Of a stretch of DNA of 64,000 nt, positions 31,764 to 41,711 are shown piece after piece (position 1 is the first letter of the stretch; each line of letters opens with the position of its first letter). The translations under genes were made by a program, and so were the position numbers. Origin of the DNA: Gracilaria gracilis (taxonomy: Eukaryota; Rhodophyta; Florideophyceae; Gracilariales; Gracilariaceae); assembly GCA_030374805.1 (NCBI GenBank), contig JARGSG010000056.1, positions 248,001 to 312,000 on the forward strand, written 5' to 3'. The notes below the pieces were generated by a model, which was not told where the DNA came from, made no database searches, and saw only the letters and a list, made by a program, of their open reading frames with translations.

Positions 31764-32616
31764 GGCTTTTTGGGTACAAGGCCGATGACCAATCCACCGT
31801 CTTGTTGAGTTAATCAGCGAAGGCGTTCGGCTGGGGCCCTCTAGGGGTTATTCCCTCCTTGCGGATCAATTCTGAAACCGTTTGGGCCTAGGCAGCTGGG
31901 GAAAGAACGGACCCATTCCGAAGTTTGATGCTCACTTCGGTCCCTTTTGTCTACGGATAAGATGCAATATCAACGATATGACTGAACTCGACTTGAAGTC
32001 GAGTATGCACATACACGACCCGTCAGCCGGTGACATGTCCGACTCTGACCGTCAGAGTCTCCGTCAGTGCCTGACGAGAGTTTTTGTGAATCGTCACGAA
32101 GAACTAGTGTACGTGTACACGTCCTTATAAAAGTATGATGTGATGTTTTCAGGACCCATTTCGGCAGATACAGTGTATGTACGAAGGGGGGCCTTTTGAA
32201 TTTCTTTTGCACCAAACTGATGAGCAGGACTGTGGCAATGCTCTGCTCCAATGCGCCTTCGAAGCCTGGGCGAAGCATTGTCTGCAACACGACGGTAGAT
32301 AGCATGATCACTTCCAACAAGACGTACTTATCGTTCCTCCTAGTGTAGCTCAAGCTAGATGTGTTCTACCTTCGGCTGGTTGTTGTAATATCTAATCGGC
32401 ATATCTATGCCGTGATCCAGCTCTACGTCGTAGTTTAAGGGAGTGGCTGCGTACGCATTGAGAGCGTGAAGCGTTTACTTGTCGAAGTGGATTACAGTCG
32501 GCAATGTTGCAGTAGGGGTGCTGCGCACTTTCACCTCTCATCGCCTTCAACAGAAAGGAACTGCCTATTTTTGTTCTGGGGACCATATCCGAATATTTGA
32601 GACTAATACTCTGCCC
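31764..32616. other. Divergent intergenic region, CABIN1-like (-) / ABC ATPase (+)
   Basis: No further gene is seen. The palindromic ACTCGACTTGAAGTCGAGT lies near 31985-32003. The frame of the ABC gene stays open upstream of its ATG as far as 32479, but without another ATG, so I treat that part as 5' untranslated. Confidence 0.45.
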
Positions 32617-33873
32617 ATGGCAACCTTCGTCTCCACGTTACCCTGTGGGAGGTCATCTTTCGTTAACCCGCCGCATGGGCACCTAGACGCAACATGCGCT
32701 CGCGAACGGCCTATATACAGCGCGCCAAAGCCCTTCAAAGCACCCACGATGATCTTAGATTTCTTCAGAGGTTCTCGGACTGTGAACATTACAACACTTG
32801 CCAAAGATCACCCCGCAGTCAGCGTCACCAATCTTCGAAAGTCTTTCAAAAAACGAGTCAAAGGTCCTGGGTCCAAGAAGCCTCAAAATCTAACCATCAC
32901 AGCTGTCGATAATCTCACATTCTCTGTTCCACCCGGACGAATCTTGGGCTTGCTGGGTCCGAACAGCAGCGGGAAGACCACAACTTTAAGATGCATGTCC
33001 ACCCTCGCTTCACCGGATAGTGGATCCATCAAATACTACGGCATAGATACAGTGAAAGAAGCATCCCTCGTGCGAAACATGATAGGGTATGTGGCACAGA
33101 GTGCGGGCTTGGACAAAGTGCTGACTGGCAGAGAGCATCTGGAAATGTTTGCGAACATTGCGCACCTTGGCCGCTCTGAAATACCGATTGTCATTGAAAA
33201 CCTCATAGAATTGCTTCGTTTGGAAGACTTCATCGATCGACAGACTGGCGTGTACTCTGGTGGCGTTATAAGGCGTCTCGATTTGGCCATAGCTCTGTTA
33301 CATCAGCCTCCTATCCTTATTCTTGATGAACCCACTGTTGGCCTAGACATTGAAACACGTAGAGTGATTTGGGATGTCTTACGTTCATGGCGTGATGATG
33401 CGGGTACCGTAATACTCTCTTCGCATTATTTGGAGGAAGTCGACCTTCTTTCGGACGACATTGTTATTCTCGAGAAGGGCGTGATGCTAGCACATGGGTC
33501 CTCCGCTGAGTTGAAGGCAAGTCTAGGTGGGGATCGCGTTACAGTGCGACTGAACGAGTTTACAAGCTTGGAAAGCGCTGAGAGCGCGTGCACTACGTTA
33601 AAGAAGCGTGGTCTAGTGCAAGCGGCAATTATCAATCGCTTGAAGAACAACGCTTTAGAGCTGGTGGTAGACTCGAGAAATGCAAAGATTGGCACAGAGA
33701 TAGTCCACTGTCTGGGAGATATAGGATATCAGAGACTGTTTAGTTTTGCTCAGAGCAAGCCCAGTCTAGACGATGTGTATCTGGCTGCAACTGGTCGTTC
33801 ACTGCTAGATGCCGATATCCAAGCCAAAGAGAGTCGTTCCGAGAAATCGGTACGAAAGGAAAATATGGCCTAA
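32617..33873 (+). CDS. ABC-2 type transporter ATPase, probably plastid-targeted
   Basis: 418 residues from ATG 32617. Full nucleotide-binding domain: Walker A GPNSSGKT (114-121), Q-loop YVAQ, signature YSGGVIRR (213-220), Walker B ILILDEP with the catalytic Glu (about 232-239), D-loop GLD, and H-loop SSH. The C-terminal extension ends SLDDVYLAATGRSL, the tail seen in DrrA/CcmA-type ATPases that work with ABC-2 permeases. The first ~45 residues (MATFVSTLPCGRSS...) are rich in Ser/Thr/Arg and poor in acids, like a plastid transit peptide. Bacterial ABC-2 systems pair such an ATPase with a separate membrane subunit; none is encoded in this window. Red algal plastid genomes carry ycf38, an orphan ABC-2 permease, which is a possible partner (inference). 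Ends 78 bp before the convergent DUF1995 gene. Confidence 0.88.
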   Translation: MATFVSTLPCGRSSFVNPPHGHLDATCARERPIYSAPKPFKAPTMILDFFRGSRTVNITTLAKDHPAVSVTNLRKSFKKRVKGPGSKKPQNLTITAVDNLTFSVPPGRILGLLGPNSSGKTTTLRCMSTLASPDSGSIKYYGIDTVKEASLVRNMIGYVAQSAGLDKVLTGREHLEMFANIAHLGRSEIPIVIENLIELLRLEDFIDRQTGVYSGGVIRRLDLAIALLHQPPILILDEPTVGLDIETRRVIWDVLRSWRDDAGTVILSSHYLEEVDLLSDDIVILEKGVMLAHGSSAELKASLGGDRVTVRLNEFTSLESAESACTTLKKRGLVQAAIINRLKNNALELVVDSRNAKIGTEIVHCLGDIGYQRLFSFAQSKPSLDDVYLAATGRSLLDADIQAKESRSEKSVRKENMA

Positions 33874-33951
33874 TCGGCGTAAAGATTGCTGACGAAATGG
33901 TGTAAGATTTAGTTAAAGAAGATGCGAAGTAGTTGTACATAAAGAGATGGT

Positions 33952-34947
33952 TTAAAAGAAGCCGAAGGGGCGCTGAGCTTTTTGTTTCTTTTCGTTGTTG
34001 ATCTGGTCCAGCACGCGGCCGTCTAAAGGTAATAGTTCCCGACAGGCAAGGGTCATGAAAGGCCAAAAACCTGCTTCGCATCCTGCGTACGGCGTGCGCC
34101 AATAGCCATTCACGGCCTTAGTCTGTGCATCCCTGCTGAGGGCAAAATTTTCGACTCGCCGTTGTGTCGGGCGCCAGGAGCTGTCACAATCGCCCACCCA
34201 TTCATACTCAAAGACGGCTATTTCAATGAAGACGTGCCAGGGGGTGTTGTAGCGGGCACGCATCACAGCGCTCTTCTGCAACGCACGCACAACGTATGTG
34301 TCTACAAAGGGGTGAATGGGGCCGACGAGGGGTTCATCCAAAAAAGAGTTGAGAAGAATGATTGCATCGGCTTTGACCGCTGCCAGCTTTTGCAGGAGTG
34401 GCACATGTTGCGATCGCAGGGCGGCCAGGATGATGACACGATGCTGCTCGGGGCGCTGCGGTTCGCTAAGCACGGACAGAACATCGCGATGATCGATGTG
34501 ATGCACGCCATGAACCCAGGGCACTGGGTGCGTTAGCGGAGAGGGATGTGTGAGCACGAGGTGAATGCGCAGGCCCTTGAAAAGGCTGGCGTAGTGGAAG
34601 GCAAGCAGTGCGGTCTCTGCGTACGAAGTAGGCAGGGGAGACATGCGGTACCAGTGTTTACGGGTGCGACCTATCGGCAGTTCGACCCGGAGATGAGTGT
34701 GGCCTTCGACCAGCGCATGGGCAGTTGCGGCGTGAGACTGGCGAAGAGCATACTCGATTGTCTGGGGGATGAAGGCAGCATCTTTCGCATCGGGGCGCGG
34801 TATAGAATGATCGGCGGGGGTTTCACGTAGCGTGGGAGGCGGGCGTCGGCGTGGAGGGCGTCGGCGGGTGGGGTTGAGCAAGCGACTGGGGGCTAACGGG
34901 AGACGGGTGGGCGGTGCCGCAAAGGCGGGAGAGCAAAGAGCAGACAT
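33952..34947 (-). CDS. DUF1995 protein, probably plastid
   Basis: 331 residues. The first ~60 are a typical transit-peptide-like stretch (MSALCSPAFAAPPTRLPLAP, then Arg/Pro-rich, no acids). The domain follows with Y-A-E-T-A at the start, a central ADAIILLNSFLDEPL strand-turn (near residue 218) and VFEYEWVGD followed by RVENFALSRD, which fits DUF1995, a plastid-lineage domain also present in the Arabidopsis LPA3 photosystem II assembly factor. The molecular function is unknown. ATG 34947 is used; upstream codons in frame lack ATG. Head-to-head with the BRWD/PHIP-like gene, 391 bp between start codons; tail-to-tail with the ABC ATPase. Confidence 0.75.
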   Translation of the reverse strand: MSALCSPAFAAPPTRLPLAPSRLLNPTRRRPPRRRPPPTLRETPADHSIPRPDAKDAAFIPQTIEYALRQSHAATAHALVEGHTHLRVELPIGRTRKHWYRMSPLPTSYAETALLAFHYASLFKGLRIHLVLTHPSPLTHPVPWVHGVHHIDHRDVLSVLSEPQRPEQHRVIILAALRSQHVPLLQKLAAVKADAIILLNSFLDEPLVGPIHPFVDTYVVRALQKSAVMRARYNTPWHVFIEIAVFEYEWVGDCDSSWRPTQRRVENFALSRDAQTKAVNGYWRTPYAGCEAGFWPFMTLACRELLPLDGRVLDQINNEKKQKAQRPFGFF

Positions 34948-35338
34948 CAATGAGGCGGCGGGACGACGAAGGTACGTCCCACACGGGAGAGCGAGGTACA
35001 AATGGCAACGGGAAGGTGTATGGGGGAGATCCTAGAGGGGAGGGGATGTTCAGGTGAGGAGCGTACGACTCGGGCGGTACGACCACGCGGCTGCCAGTGT
35101 GATGGCTTACAGCGCGCGGGGGTGCGCAGCGGTGCGCAGGGGCGGTGCGCAGGGGCGGTGCGCAGGGGCGGTGCGCAGGGGCGCTGGAGACGGCAAATAG
35201 AAACAGCAGCAAGGCGTGGCGCGCCAGCAGCGGCCCCCCAACCAGAAGCGCCGCACCGCGCGCTCTGCCAGAGCGCGTGTACCGCCCACAGCGCGTTCGC
35301 CGCGCGTCCACCAGCTGCCGCGCCTTCCCGCCGCCATC
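34948..35338. promoter_or_regulatory. Short bidirectional promoter region with GC-rich tandem repeat
   Basis: Separates the start codons of the DUF1995 gene (-) and the BRWD/PHIP-like gene (+). Contains four to five tandem copies of the 13-mer GGTGCGCAGGGGC at about 35120-35183. No TATA box is obvious on either side. Role as shared promoter is inferred from gene orientation. Confidence 0.6.
35120..35183. repeat. 13-bp GC-rich tandem repeat
   Basis: Four near-perfect copies of GGTGCGCAGGGGC preceded by a shortened copy (GGTGCGCAGC). Confidence 0.85.
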
Positions 35339-38300
35339 ATGCAGAGCGCGCCGCAGCCGCCCGACGACGAGCTGGTGTTCCTGGCGCTGCATCATCTGCA
35401 CTCGTATGACGACCACCCCGCCGTCGATGCCGCCCTGCACGCGCTGGAGCATGCTTTAGCGTCGTTGCGACAGCTGCCGCAGGTGCCGGACGCCACCGGG
35501 GAGGCATTGTTACCACTCACATACCGAGAGTGTGCCAATCGTTTCGCCCACGTTCCCCGTTCGTTTCTGCGAGACTTGGTCGCCGGAAGTCTGCCGCGTG
35601 CGCTGCATCCACAATCGCCCGCCACTCTGCTCGGCACTGGCCGATTCGCCGCTGCTCCGTCGAAACGTCTGCGCGCCGCTCGCCATGACGCCGCCGCACG
35701 CCCGCCTCAGCTGTCCGGCCGCGTGCTTCCCATGCTACGGGACGCCGGTGCCTGCTCGGCGCAGCCGTCGCTACAACCTTTGTCACTTACCCTTCTCCCA
35801 CGCGCATACCGAAGGCTCAAGCGCCTTGTCGGTCACCACTTTCCCGTCTTCACGACGCTGTTCGACCACTCTGCTCGCCTAATCGTCACCGGTAGCGATG
35901 ACAATCTTATCAAGGTATGGTGCGCACACACCGCTTTTCTTCAACATACACTTCGCGGTCATGACAGTAATCTCGTCGAACTCGTAATCCATCCCACCAA
36001 ACCTCAAGTCATCTCAGCCAGCAGCGACACGACGCTTCGCGTCTGGGACCTCACTACGGGTGCAGCGCTGCACGTACTGGATGGTGGAGCCAAGGAGGTC
36101 AATGCAGTGCAGTGCAGCCCATGTCCAGATCGTCCTTACCTGGTCTCCGGCGGCGCTGACGGTTCAATTCGTCTGTGGAACGCCGACCATTTTCAGGCTG
36201 GCTATATCCGTATTCCCACTCCGAATCGTCCTCCATCTCGTTCCGCTGCTGACTCTCTGCGTAATGCACGCACAGCCGCTACATCAGCCACGGCGCCACC
36301 ATCTCCGCTGCCGGGTTCTGCCCAGCCGCCTACTGCCGCCTTATCCGCAGCTGCCGTTTCAGTACCTGCTGCTTCGGCCCCACAGTCTTCTGGTGCGGGG
36401 GCCTCATCGCCCCCCGTTGGAGCACCTCCTGAGCCTCCTCGAAATGGAGCGGCGCATAGCATGGTCAGCAGCACCCCAACTTACGAAGTTCTCAGTGTAT
36501 GTTTCAATGCGGGTGCAACTCGTTTGGCCGTGAGTGGTACTGATTGCGTTGCTCACGTTTACGCTATTGACAAGCCTCAGTCGGAAGACTCTGTCTTACC
36601 GCGCGTGCGATTGCTCACATCGTTGAGAGGTCACTCCGAGTTAATCAGTCAAGTTCTGTTCTCCCGAAATGGAAGTACTATTGTCACCGCTTGTCGAGAC
36701 GGTACCGCTAGAATATGGAACCGAACGAAAGCTAGGCTCCCCCCGGCTCGCGGCAGAGGTGCATCTGTTGAGGGTATGGGGTCATGGAGCTATAATGTCC
36801 TTGACTGTCGATCTCAAATACAAGCGGATGCTCCAAGTATGCTCAGCGGGGGAGCGTCTGGTTCAGCTTGCGGAAGTATTGTACCAAGGATGCGCCGTGC
36901 AGTGTTTCCAGTGTCCGTGTGCGCTGTTCTTTGGTCCCATGATGATCGCTACGTCTTCACCGCGACGTCGGATGCTAAAATACGTATCTGGTATGCCGCA
37001 ACTGGCCAGCTTGCTCGTGTGTTGCACGCACATGAGGGGGAAATCTTTGTCATGGATTGCCATCCCCTCAATGGGCGGATATTGCTTTCAGGTGGATACG
37101 ATGGTCAGGTCATTTTGTGGGATGTTGAGACTGGTGCTCAACTGCGTTCGTTCTCAATTGCAGAGCAGATGATACCAGAACCGTCTCATGGTGGTCTACC
37201 CGTGCCAGTGAAAGCGCCGAAAATCATCGATGGACAGTTCTCAGCAGATGGTTTGAGTTTTGTAGTCGCGGATACTTCGGGAGCAATCAACTTATTTGGC
37301 ATTGACTCGGGTGAGGCGACTGCACTCGCACCTGAAGAGCAATTCTTTGCTAACGATTGTACTCCGTTTCGAAGGGATGCACAACAGCGGGCAGTGGATG
37401 AAAACACAGGCGTTTTGCTTCACCTAGCACCGAAGGGAAGATTATGTGATAAGGAGCTGCGACCACATCCCCCGGAATTACAACCGAACACTTCTCATTT
37501 ACTCTTTCCTTTCGGTGATATCCAGGAAAAGCCCGGTAATGCCAATCAGCAGCCCGCTGTAACGTTTAAGTCAACGAGTTATGCTCGGGACCCTAATTAT
37601 GATGCGTTACTAAAGCGCGCCAGGGAGTTCCGAGAGAACCAGGAGAAGGAAGAGAGGAGGTTGTTGAGGGAGGCAAGGAATACGCGACGTCGAATGATAA
37701 TGGAACGAGAACGAATGGCCCTTGAGAAAGCGGATGGCCCCTTGCGCGTTCCGCTCCGCGATTTTGAAGCTCCTGACTCGGACTACGAGGACTCAGATGA
37801 AGATTTTGACGGCGATGCTTACGTGTCTGATGACTCAGACTCTTCTTCCTCATCTGACGACGACGAAGAAGAGGACGATGTTGATGAGCAAGCGCATGAA
37901 CATGATAAGAACGATGAAGAGGATGAAATAAGACCAGTGCGCAGAAAGAAGCGGAGAACATCGACGAAGGAGAGCAGAAGAGAATCCGTTGAACGTATAA
38001 GACCTCAGTCAAGAAGAGCAGTTCGAAAGCGAAGCGAATCTTCCCTCGGCAGAAGGAAAATTTTGAGTTCTCGAGAGGATGATCAGATGTTAGGCAGCAA
38101 AAGAACTGGGGTCGAGGTTTTCAGTAATGTAGATCGTACCGATCATTCCAATCCTGACGGTGAGCAGAAACCAGTTGTTGCCGGTACTGGTGAGAAACCT
38201 GTGGAACGACCGAAGTTCAACGAGAGGCTTGAAGATGAAGAAGTATTGAAGAACTCTCCACAAAATGAAGAATCTCATTCATTCCGAGTTCCCGTGTTGA

Positions 38301-41300
38301 ATATGAGTTCTGCTCTAACGCTTATCGGAGCGTCCGCTCACAATCGAAAGAGAAGAATGCGTATATGCACTGGAAACATTGCTTCCCAGGCAATAGGGCT
38401 TGACGCACCATCTGCAAGAATAGGGGGGTCGAGGGAGGCCCACCGTCTTCCTGCTGTAGATTATGCAGCACACTCGCACACGGGGGCGTTAGGTCAAGAG
38501 GGAAATCATGTCAGAGGGGCTCAAAGTGTTGGTTCGTGTTATGGACGCGTGAACCAAACAGAAGCTGGTGGTCATGTGGTATCCCAAGTCCCACTGAATC
38601 CGTCTTTTACGAGTGAAAGAGTTGACATGAAGAGGGCCGATGAAGCTGTCTTCAAGCCTATCGAAGACCATCATGGAGATAGCGCCAGCTGCTTCCGGCC
38701 ACGTCCTTCGATTCCAGATCCAGATTCTCGCAGTCGAACTTCCCCGCACGAGCGCATCCCGAATCGTTCATTCGTCGATGGATCGCCTCACAGTGACATC
38801 AAGAACCCAGGCGTGCCGAATGCCAACAAACCTGATGGGAATGAGAAGAGCGTCTTATCAGATTTCCCAGTTCGTCTTACCCGACGACAACGGCGAGAAA
38901 GAACGAGAAATGGTATTAACAATGACGACCCTATGGAGAAATTTGATCATGTAGTTGATATCGACGAAGTTGCTCAGCGAGAGCTCGAGATTTTGGAGGC
39001 GCAAAGGAATCAACGATACCGCAAGAAGAGGAGACGAAGACATTCATCCGATAAGAGTGACGGTTGTTTCTCGAGTGATGATCCAGATAGACGATACAAC
39101 AAAAGGGCTGACCCAAGAAGAGTTTCTGGTCTACGTATGAGACCAACCAGAAGAAATTCAAGGAGCGAGGACCTCATGCTGTCCAAAGAACGGGTGGCCG
39201 GTGCCCCTGAAAACGAGATCAAATCGTTAGAAGCTTCGACGTGGCTGAGATCGACTTCAACCCCATATACATATGTTCCGCAGCTTGGGGACGATGTGAT
39301 GTACTTTCCTGGAGGCCATATATCAGCAATGGAAGTGTCAAGGTCTTCTGGTCTAGACCCACTGTTAGACAAAGCAGAGTTCAAGAAGAATGGATTAGAG
39401 GTTCTTGACGGAAATTTGTTTTCCAAGGACCAGGCCCCAGTTCGTTTTCAGATTATGGACTTGCGATTCGACTTTCCAACCCTTCTCGCACCGAAGGGGA
39501 GAAATGTAGGTTCTCGAAGAGGTGGGAAGAGACAACCAGATGGGAACGTGAAGCCGAAGACCAAAGTGATCCTCACGTTGAATCTCTTATCTCCTCCGCG
39601 CCGCCGCTCTGGGCAATCGAATGCTTTTGTTCTCTCGTATTTTCCTGTTGACGCTCCAGAATACCTTGTTTTGACTAGCCGTGTTGATGCTGCTCTGGAC
39701 CGCATATGGAAACCTTCAGATCGTTTTCGAATTCTATTCTTAAACGAAAAGAGAGCATGGCAGTATTACACTGGAAAGGTGAGATCTGTGAAGTCTACTA
39801 TCCGCACTACAATGTGGAATTCGATCGAAGTTGAGTACGATAATGAAAGTGGTCGGGAGAAAGAAAACGTAGACCTCGTGTCTCCATGGGAGTTGGAACC
39901 GCTTGACTTGCTCGAAGGCTCGAAATCTGTTCACTATCATCATGGAAGTACATTGAAAGCTACCACAGTGGAGCCTGGTTTGTTACCTGCCATTGCGCGA
40001 GAACTAGAAGTGATGAAGCAGAGTGAACCAGACTTCAGAGCCCAACTATTGTGGTTGGAGACAACCATATCTCTTGCTTCCGTTCCTGGTTATTGCGTGA
40101 CTATTCCATGTCCTATGGATCTCAACACTGTCCTTGTTCGTCTCTGCACCGGGTATTACCGGCATTATACAGCATTTTGTTTCGACGTATTGTTGCTCAA
40201 GAACAATGCGATCCGTTGTCATGGGTCTAAATCTGAAGCAGGAAGACTGGCCGATACCGCGTTCACACGAATCATAGACTTGGCGGATAAAGTTCGATCC
40301 CAGTGCTCATTTCCATGGGTACCGTTTCAAGCAGCAGGTCACGGAACCCAGCTTGGAACCAATATGGGAGGACAGTCTACCTACCGATCCGTTTATCCTC
40401 GACCGTCACATAATGAGTTGAGTGGTTTCAATGGGATTCCCTCTGTACACACGCCTGTGATTCCCTCTGTACACACGCCTATGATACCCACAGCGCGCCA
40501 AGGCCCAATCCCTTTAACCCCACGGGAATCGGTGAGTGGTATCACAACTCCTGTTCATCACCCTGAGAATGCAAGCCCGACCATATTGGGTCAATCAAGT
40601 CAACGAGCTTGGAACACCATGTTACGCTTCAGCAGCTCACAAGCACCACCTCCTTATCACCAAGGCCATCCGATGTCAGCTGTAGGTCTTCCACCAGCGT
40701 TGCCAGGGATGCCTCTTCAAGGAGCATCAATACGCGTAGGTGGAAGGGGGCCGAAAGCGACTACTCGGGGTCAAGGGGTAAGGCAGGGGGCTGGAAATGG
40801 TCGCAAGACAATTGGAAGTGTTCAGAATGGAGGGGGGCAGGGCTCATCAGCGAGCGTTGTTGCCACTGCAGGTACGCTGCCGGTCAACAGTGGAACACCT
40901 CCAAACGGCGTTGCTCTCGTTACTCCCCAAGGGAGTCCACGTCTCCAACCAGGTAGTTCTCGTATGGTAACAAATTCAACTCAATCGAATCTCACACAGC
41001 GTCATCAAATGCGTTTACCGATGCCCAATGGACCTTTGCCGAGTCCGACTGTCACACGTCCGGGAACCTCTACCTCGTTTCCGGTTCCTCCGTCTTTGGA
41101 AGGTGTGTTGGAAACTGCGTCAAAATCTGGTGGTAACATCGCATCATCACTGCCAGAACATCTTGTGCATCACGGCAATGGCGTTCGCACTGGAACGTCG
41201 CATACAAATCTACGCTCGCCTTTAGGCTTGCAACCTCGAGCCACCAGAGCCGGTAGTACGGCCGGGGAAGGCGGGGCCAATAGCTGGGCAAGGAGCATGG

Positions 41301-41608
41301 AAGGGGCTGGCGGTATGTTTCATCATCAAGCATCGACGTCTGACAGTCACCTACCTGTGCCGATGCATGGAAGATCACGGAGTCCCATATCTCCTACTCC
41401 GATTGGAACTGACGCATCGCATCGAACTCGGGGTCAACATAATCAGTTTGCTACGGCAAACACAGGGGCACGATATCAAGAGTACTCGACATTGTCAATG
41501 GCGGCAGCCGAATCCACTATGAGTTGTGGGGGGGCAGAGGTTGCGCAGCACGCTGCTACTGCGGAATCGGCTGAAGTCACTCTCAGTAGGCCAAGGCGGA
41601 CAACTTAA
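35339..41608 (+). CDS. BRWD/PHIP-like WD40, cryptic-Tudor and bromodomain protein
   Basis: 2089 residues in one exon. The N-terminal helical segment is followed by WD40 repeats at about residues 158-285 (LKRLVGHHFPVF, TGSDDNLIKVW, SASSDTTLRVWD, SGGADGSIRLW). A Pro/Ala/Ser-rich insertion comes next (about 300-380), then more WD40 repeats to about 660. A long disordered acidic/basic linker follows (Asp/Glu/Ser run near 815-865). At about 1308-1525 is the cryptic Tudor region of PHIP/BRWD: YVPQLGDDVMYFPGGH at its start and VDLVSPWELEPLD at its end. A bromodomain-like helix bundle follows (about 1550-1660), then a Gly/Pro/Ser-rich tail. Animal PHIP/BRWD proteins read methylated H3K4 and acetylated histones and act as CUL4-DDB1 substrate receptors. 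The bromodomain lacks the usual acetyl-lysine-binding Asn (NAIRCHG instead of N-A-x-x-Y/F-N). ATG at 35339. Confidence 0.85.
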   Translation: MQSAPQPPDDELVFLALHHLHSYDDHPAVDAALHALEHALASLRQLPQVPDATGEALLPLTYRECANRFAHVPRSFLRDLVAGSLPRALHPQSPATLLGTGRFAAAPSKRLRAARHDAAARPPQLSGRVLPMLRDAGACSAQPSLQPLSLTLLPRAYRRLKRLVGHHFPVFTTLFDHSARLIVTGSDDNLIKVWCAHTAFLQHTLRGHDSNLVELVIHPTKPQVISASSDTTLRVWDLTTGAALHVLDGGAKEVNAVQCSPCPDRPYLVSGGADGSIRLWNADHFQAGYIRIPTPNRPPSRSAADSLRNARTAATSATAPPSPLPGSAQPPTAALSAAAVSVPAASAPQSSGAGASSPPVGAPPEPPRNGAAHSMVSSTPTYEVLSVCFNAGATRLAVSGTDCVAHVYAIDKPQSEDSVLPRVRLLTSLRGHSELISQVLFSRNGSTIVTACRDGTARIWNRTKARLPPARGRGASVEGMGSWSYNVLDCRSQIQADAPSMLSGGASGSACGSIVPRMRRAVFPVSVCAVLWSHDDRYVFTATSDAKIRIWYAATGQLARVLHAHEGEIFVMDCHPLNGRILLSGGYDGQVILWDVETGAQLRSFSIAEQMIPEPSHGGLPVPVKAPKIIDGQFSADGLSFVVADTSGAINLFGIDSGEATALAPEEQFFANDCTPFRRDAQQRAVDENTGVLLHLAPKGRLCDKELRPHPPELQPNTSHLLFPFGDIQEKPGNANQQPAVTFKSTSYARDPNYDALLKRAREFRENQEKEERRLLREARNTRRRMIMERERMALEKADGPLRVPLRDFEAPDSDYEDSDEDFDGDAYVSDDSDSSSSSDDDEEEDDVDEQAHEHDKNDEEDEIRPVRRKKRRTSTKESRRESVERIRPQSRRAVRKRSESSLGRRKILSSREDDQMLGSKRTGVEVFSNVDRTDHSNPDGEQKPVVAGTGEKPVERPKFNERLEDEEVLKNSPQNEESHSFRVPVLNMSSALTLIGASAHNRKRRMRICTGNIASQAIGLDAPSARIGGSREAHRLPAVDYAAHSHTGALGQEGNHVRGAQSVGSCYGRVNQTEAGGHVVSQVPLNPSFTSERVDMKRADEAVFKPIEDHHGDSASCFRPRPSIPDPDSRSRTSPHERIPNRSFVDGSPHSDIKNPGVPNANKPDGNEKSVLSDFPVRLTRRQRRERTRNGINNDDPMEKFDHVVDIDEVAQRELEILEAQRNQRYRKKRRRRHSSDKSDGCFSSDDPDRRYNKRADPRRVSGLRMRPTRRNSRSEDLMLSKERVAGAPENEIKSLEASTWLRSTSTPYTYVPQLGDDVMYFPGGHISAMEVSRSSGLDPLLDKAEFKKNGLEVLDGNLFSKDQAPVRFQIMDLRFDFPTLLAPKGRNVGSRRGGKRQPDGNVKPKTKVILTLNLLSPPRRRSGQSNAFVLSYFPVDAPEYLVLTSRVDAALDRIWKPSDRFRILFLNEKRAWQYYTGKVRSVKSTIRTTMWNSIEVEYDNESGREKENVDLVSPWELEPLDLLEGSKSVHYHHGSTLKATTVEPGLLPAIARELEVMKQSEPDFRAQLLWLETTISLASVPGYCVTIPCPMDLNTVLVRLCTGYYRHYTAFCFDVLLLKNNAIRCHGSKSEAGRLADTAFTRIIDLADKVRSQCSFPWVPFQAAGHGTQLGTNMGGQSTYRSVYPRPSHNELSGFNGIPSVHTPVIPSVHTPMIPTARQGPIPLTPRESVSGITTPVHHPENASPTILGQSSQRAWNTMLRFSSSQAPPPYHQGHPMSAVGLPPALPGMPLQGASIRVGGRGPKATTRGQGVRQGAGNGRKTIGSVQNGGGQGSSASVVATAGTLPVNSGTPPNGVALVTPQGSPRLQPGSSRMVTNSTQSNLTQRHQMRLPMPNGPLPSPTVTRPGTSTSFPVPPSLEGVLETASKSGGNIASSLPEHLVHHGNGVRTGTSHTNLRSPLGLQPRATRAGSTAGEGGANSWARSMEGAGGMFHHQASTSDSHLPVPMHGRSRSPISPTPIGTDASHRTRGQHNQFATANTGARYQEYSTLSMAAAESTMSCGGAEVAQHAATAESAEVTLSRPRRTT
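40443..40490 (+). repeat. 24-bp coding tandem duplication in the BRWD/PHIP-like gene
   Basis: Two adjacent copies of a 24-base unit encode the repeated octapeptide IPSVHTPV / IPSVHTPM in the disordered C-terminal tail. Confidence 0.8.
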
Positions 41609-41711
41609 CTTTTGTTCTTTTTAACTAATGTCACGAATCAACTTGTAAAGATCTGTATTTACATATAAGCATACGTATCAGGTACTAACTACCGGCTCAT
41701 AACGAGCTTGT

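Noticed and set aside
32479..32616. N-terminal extension of the ABC ATPase
   Set aside because: Open in frame but begins only from a TTG; the first ATG (32617) gives a plausible transit peptide.
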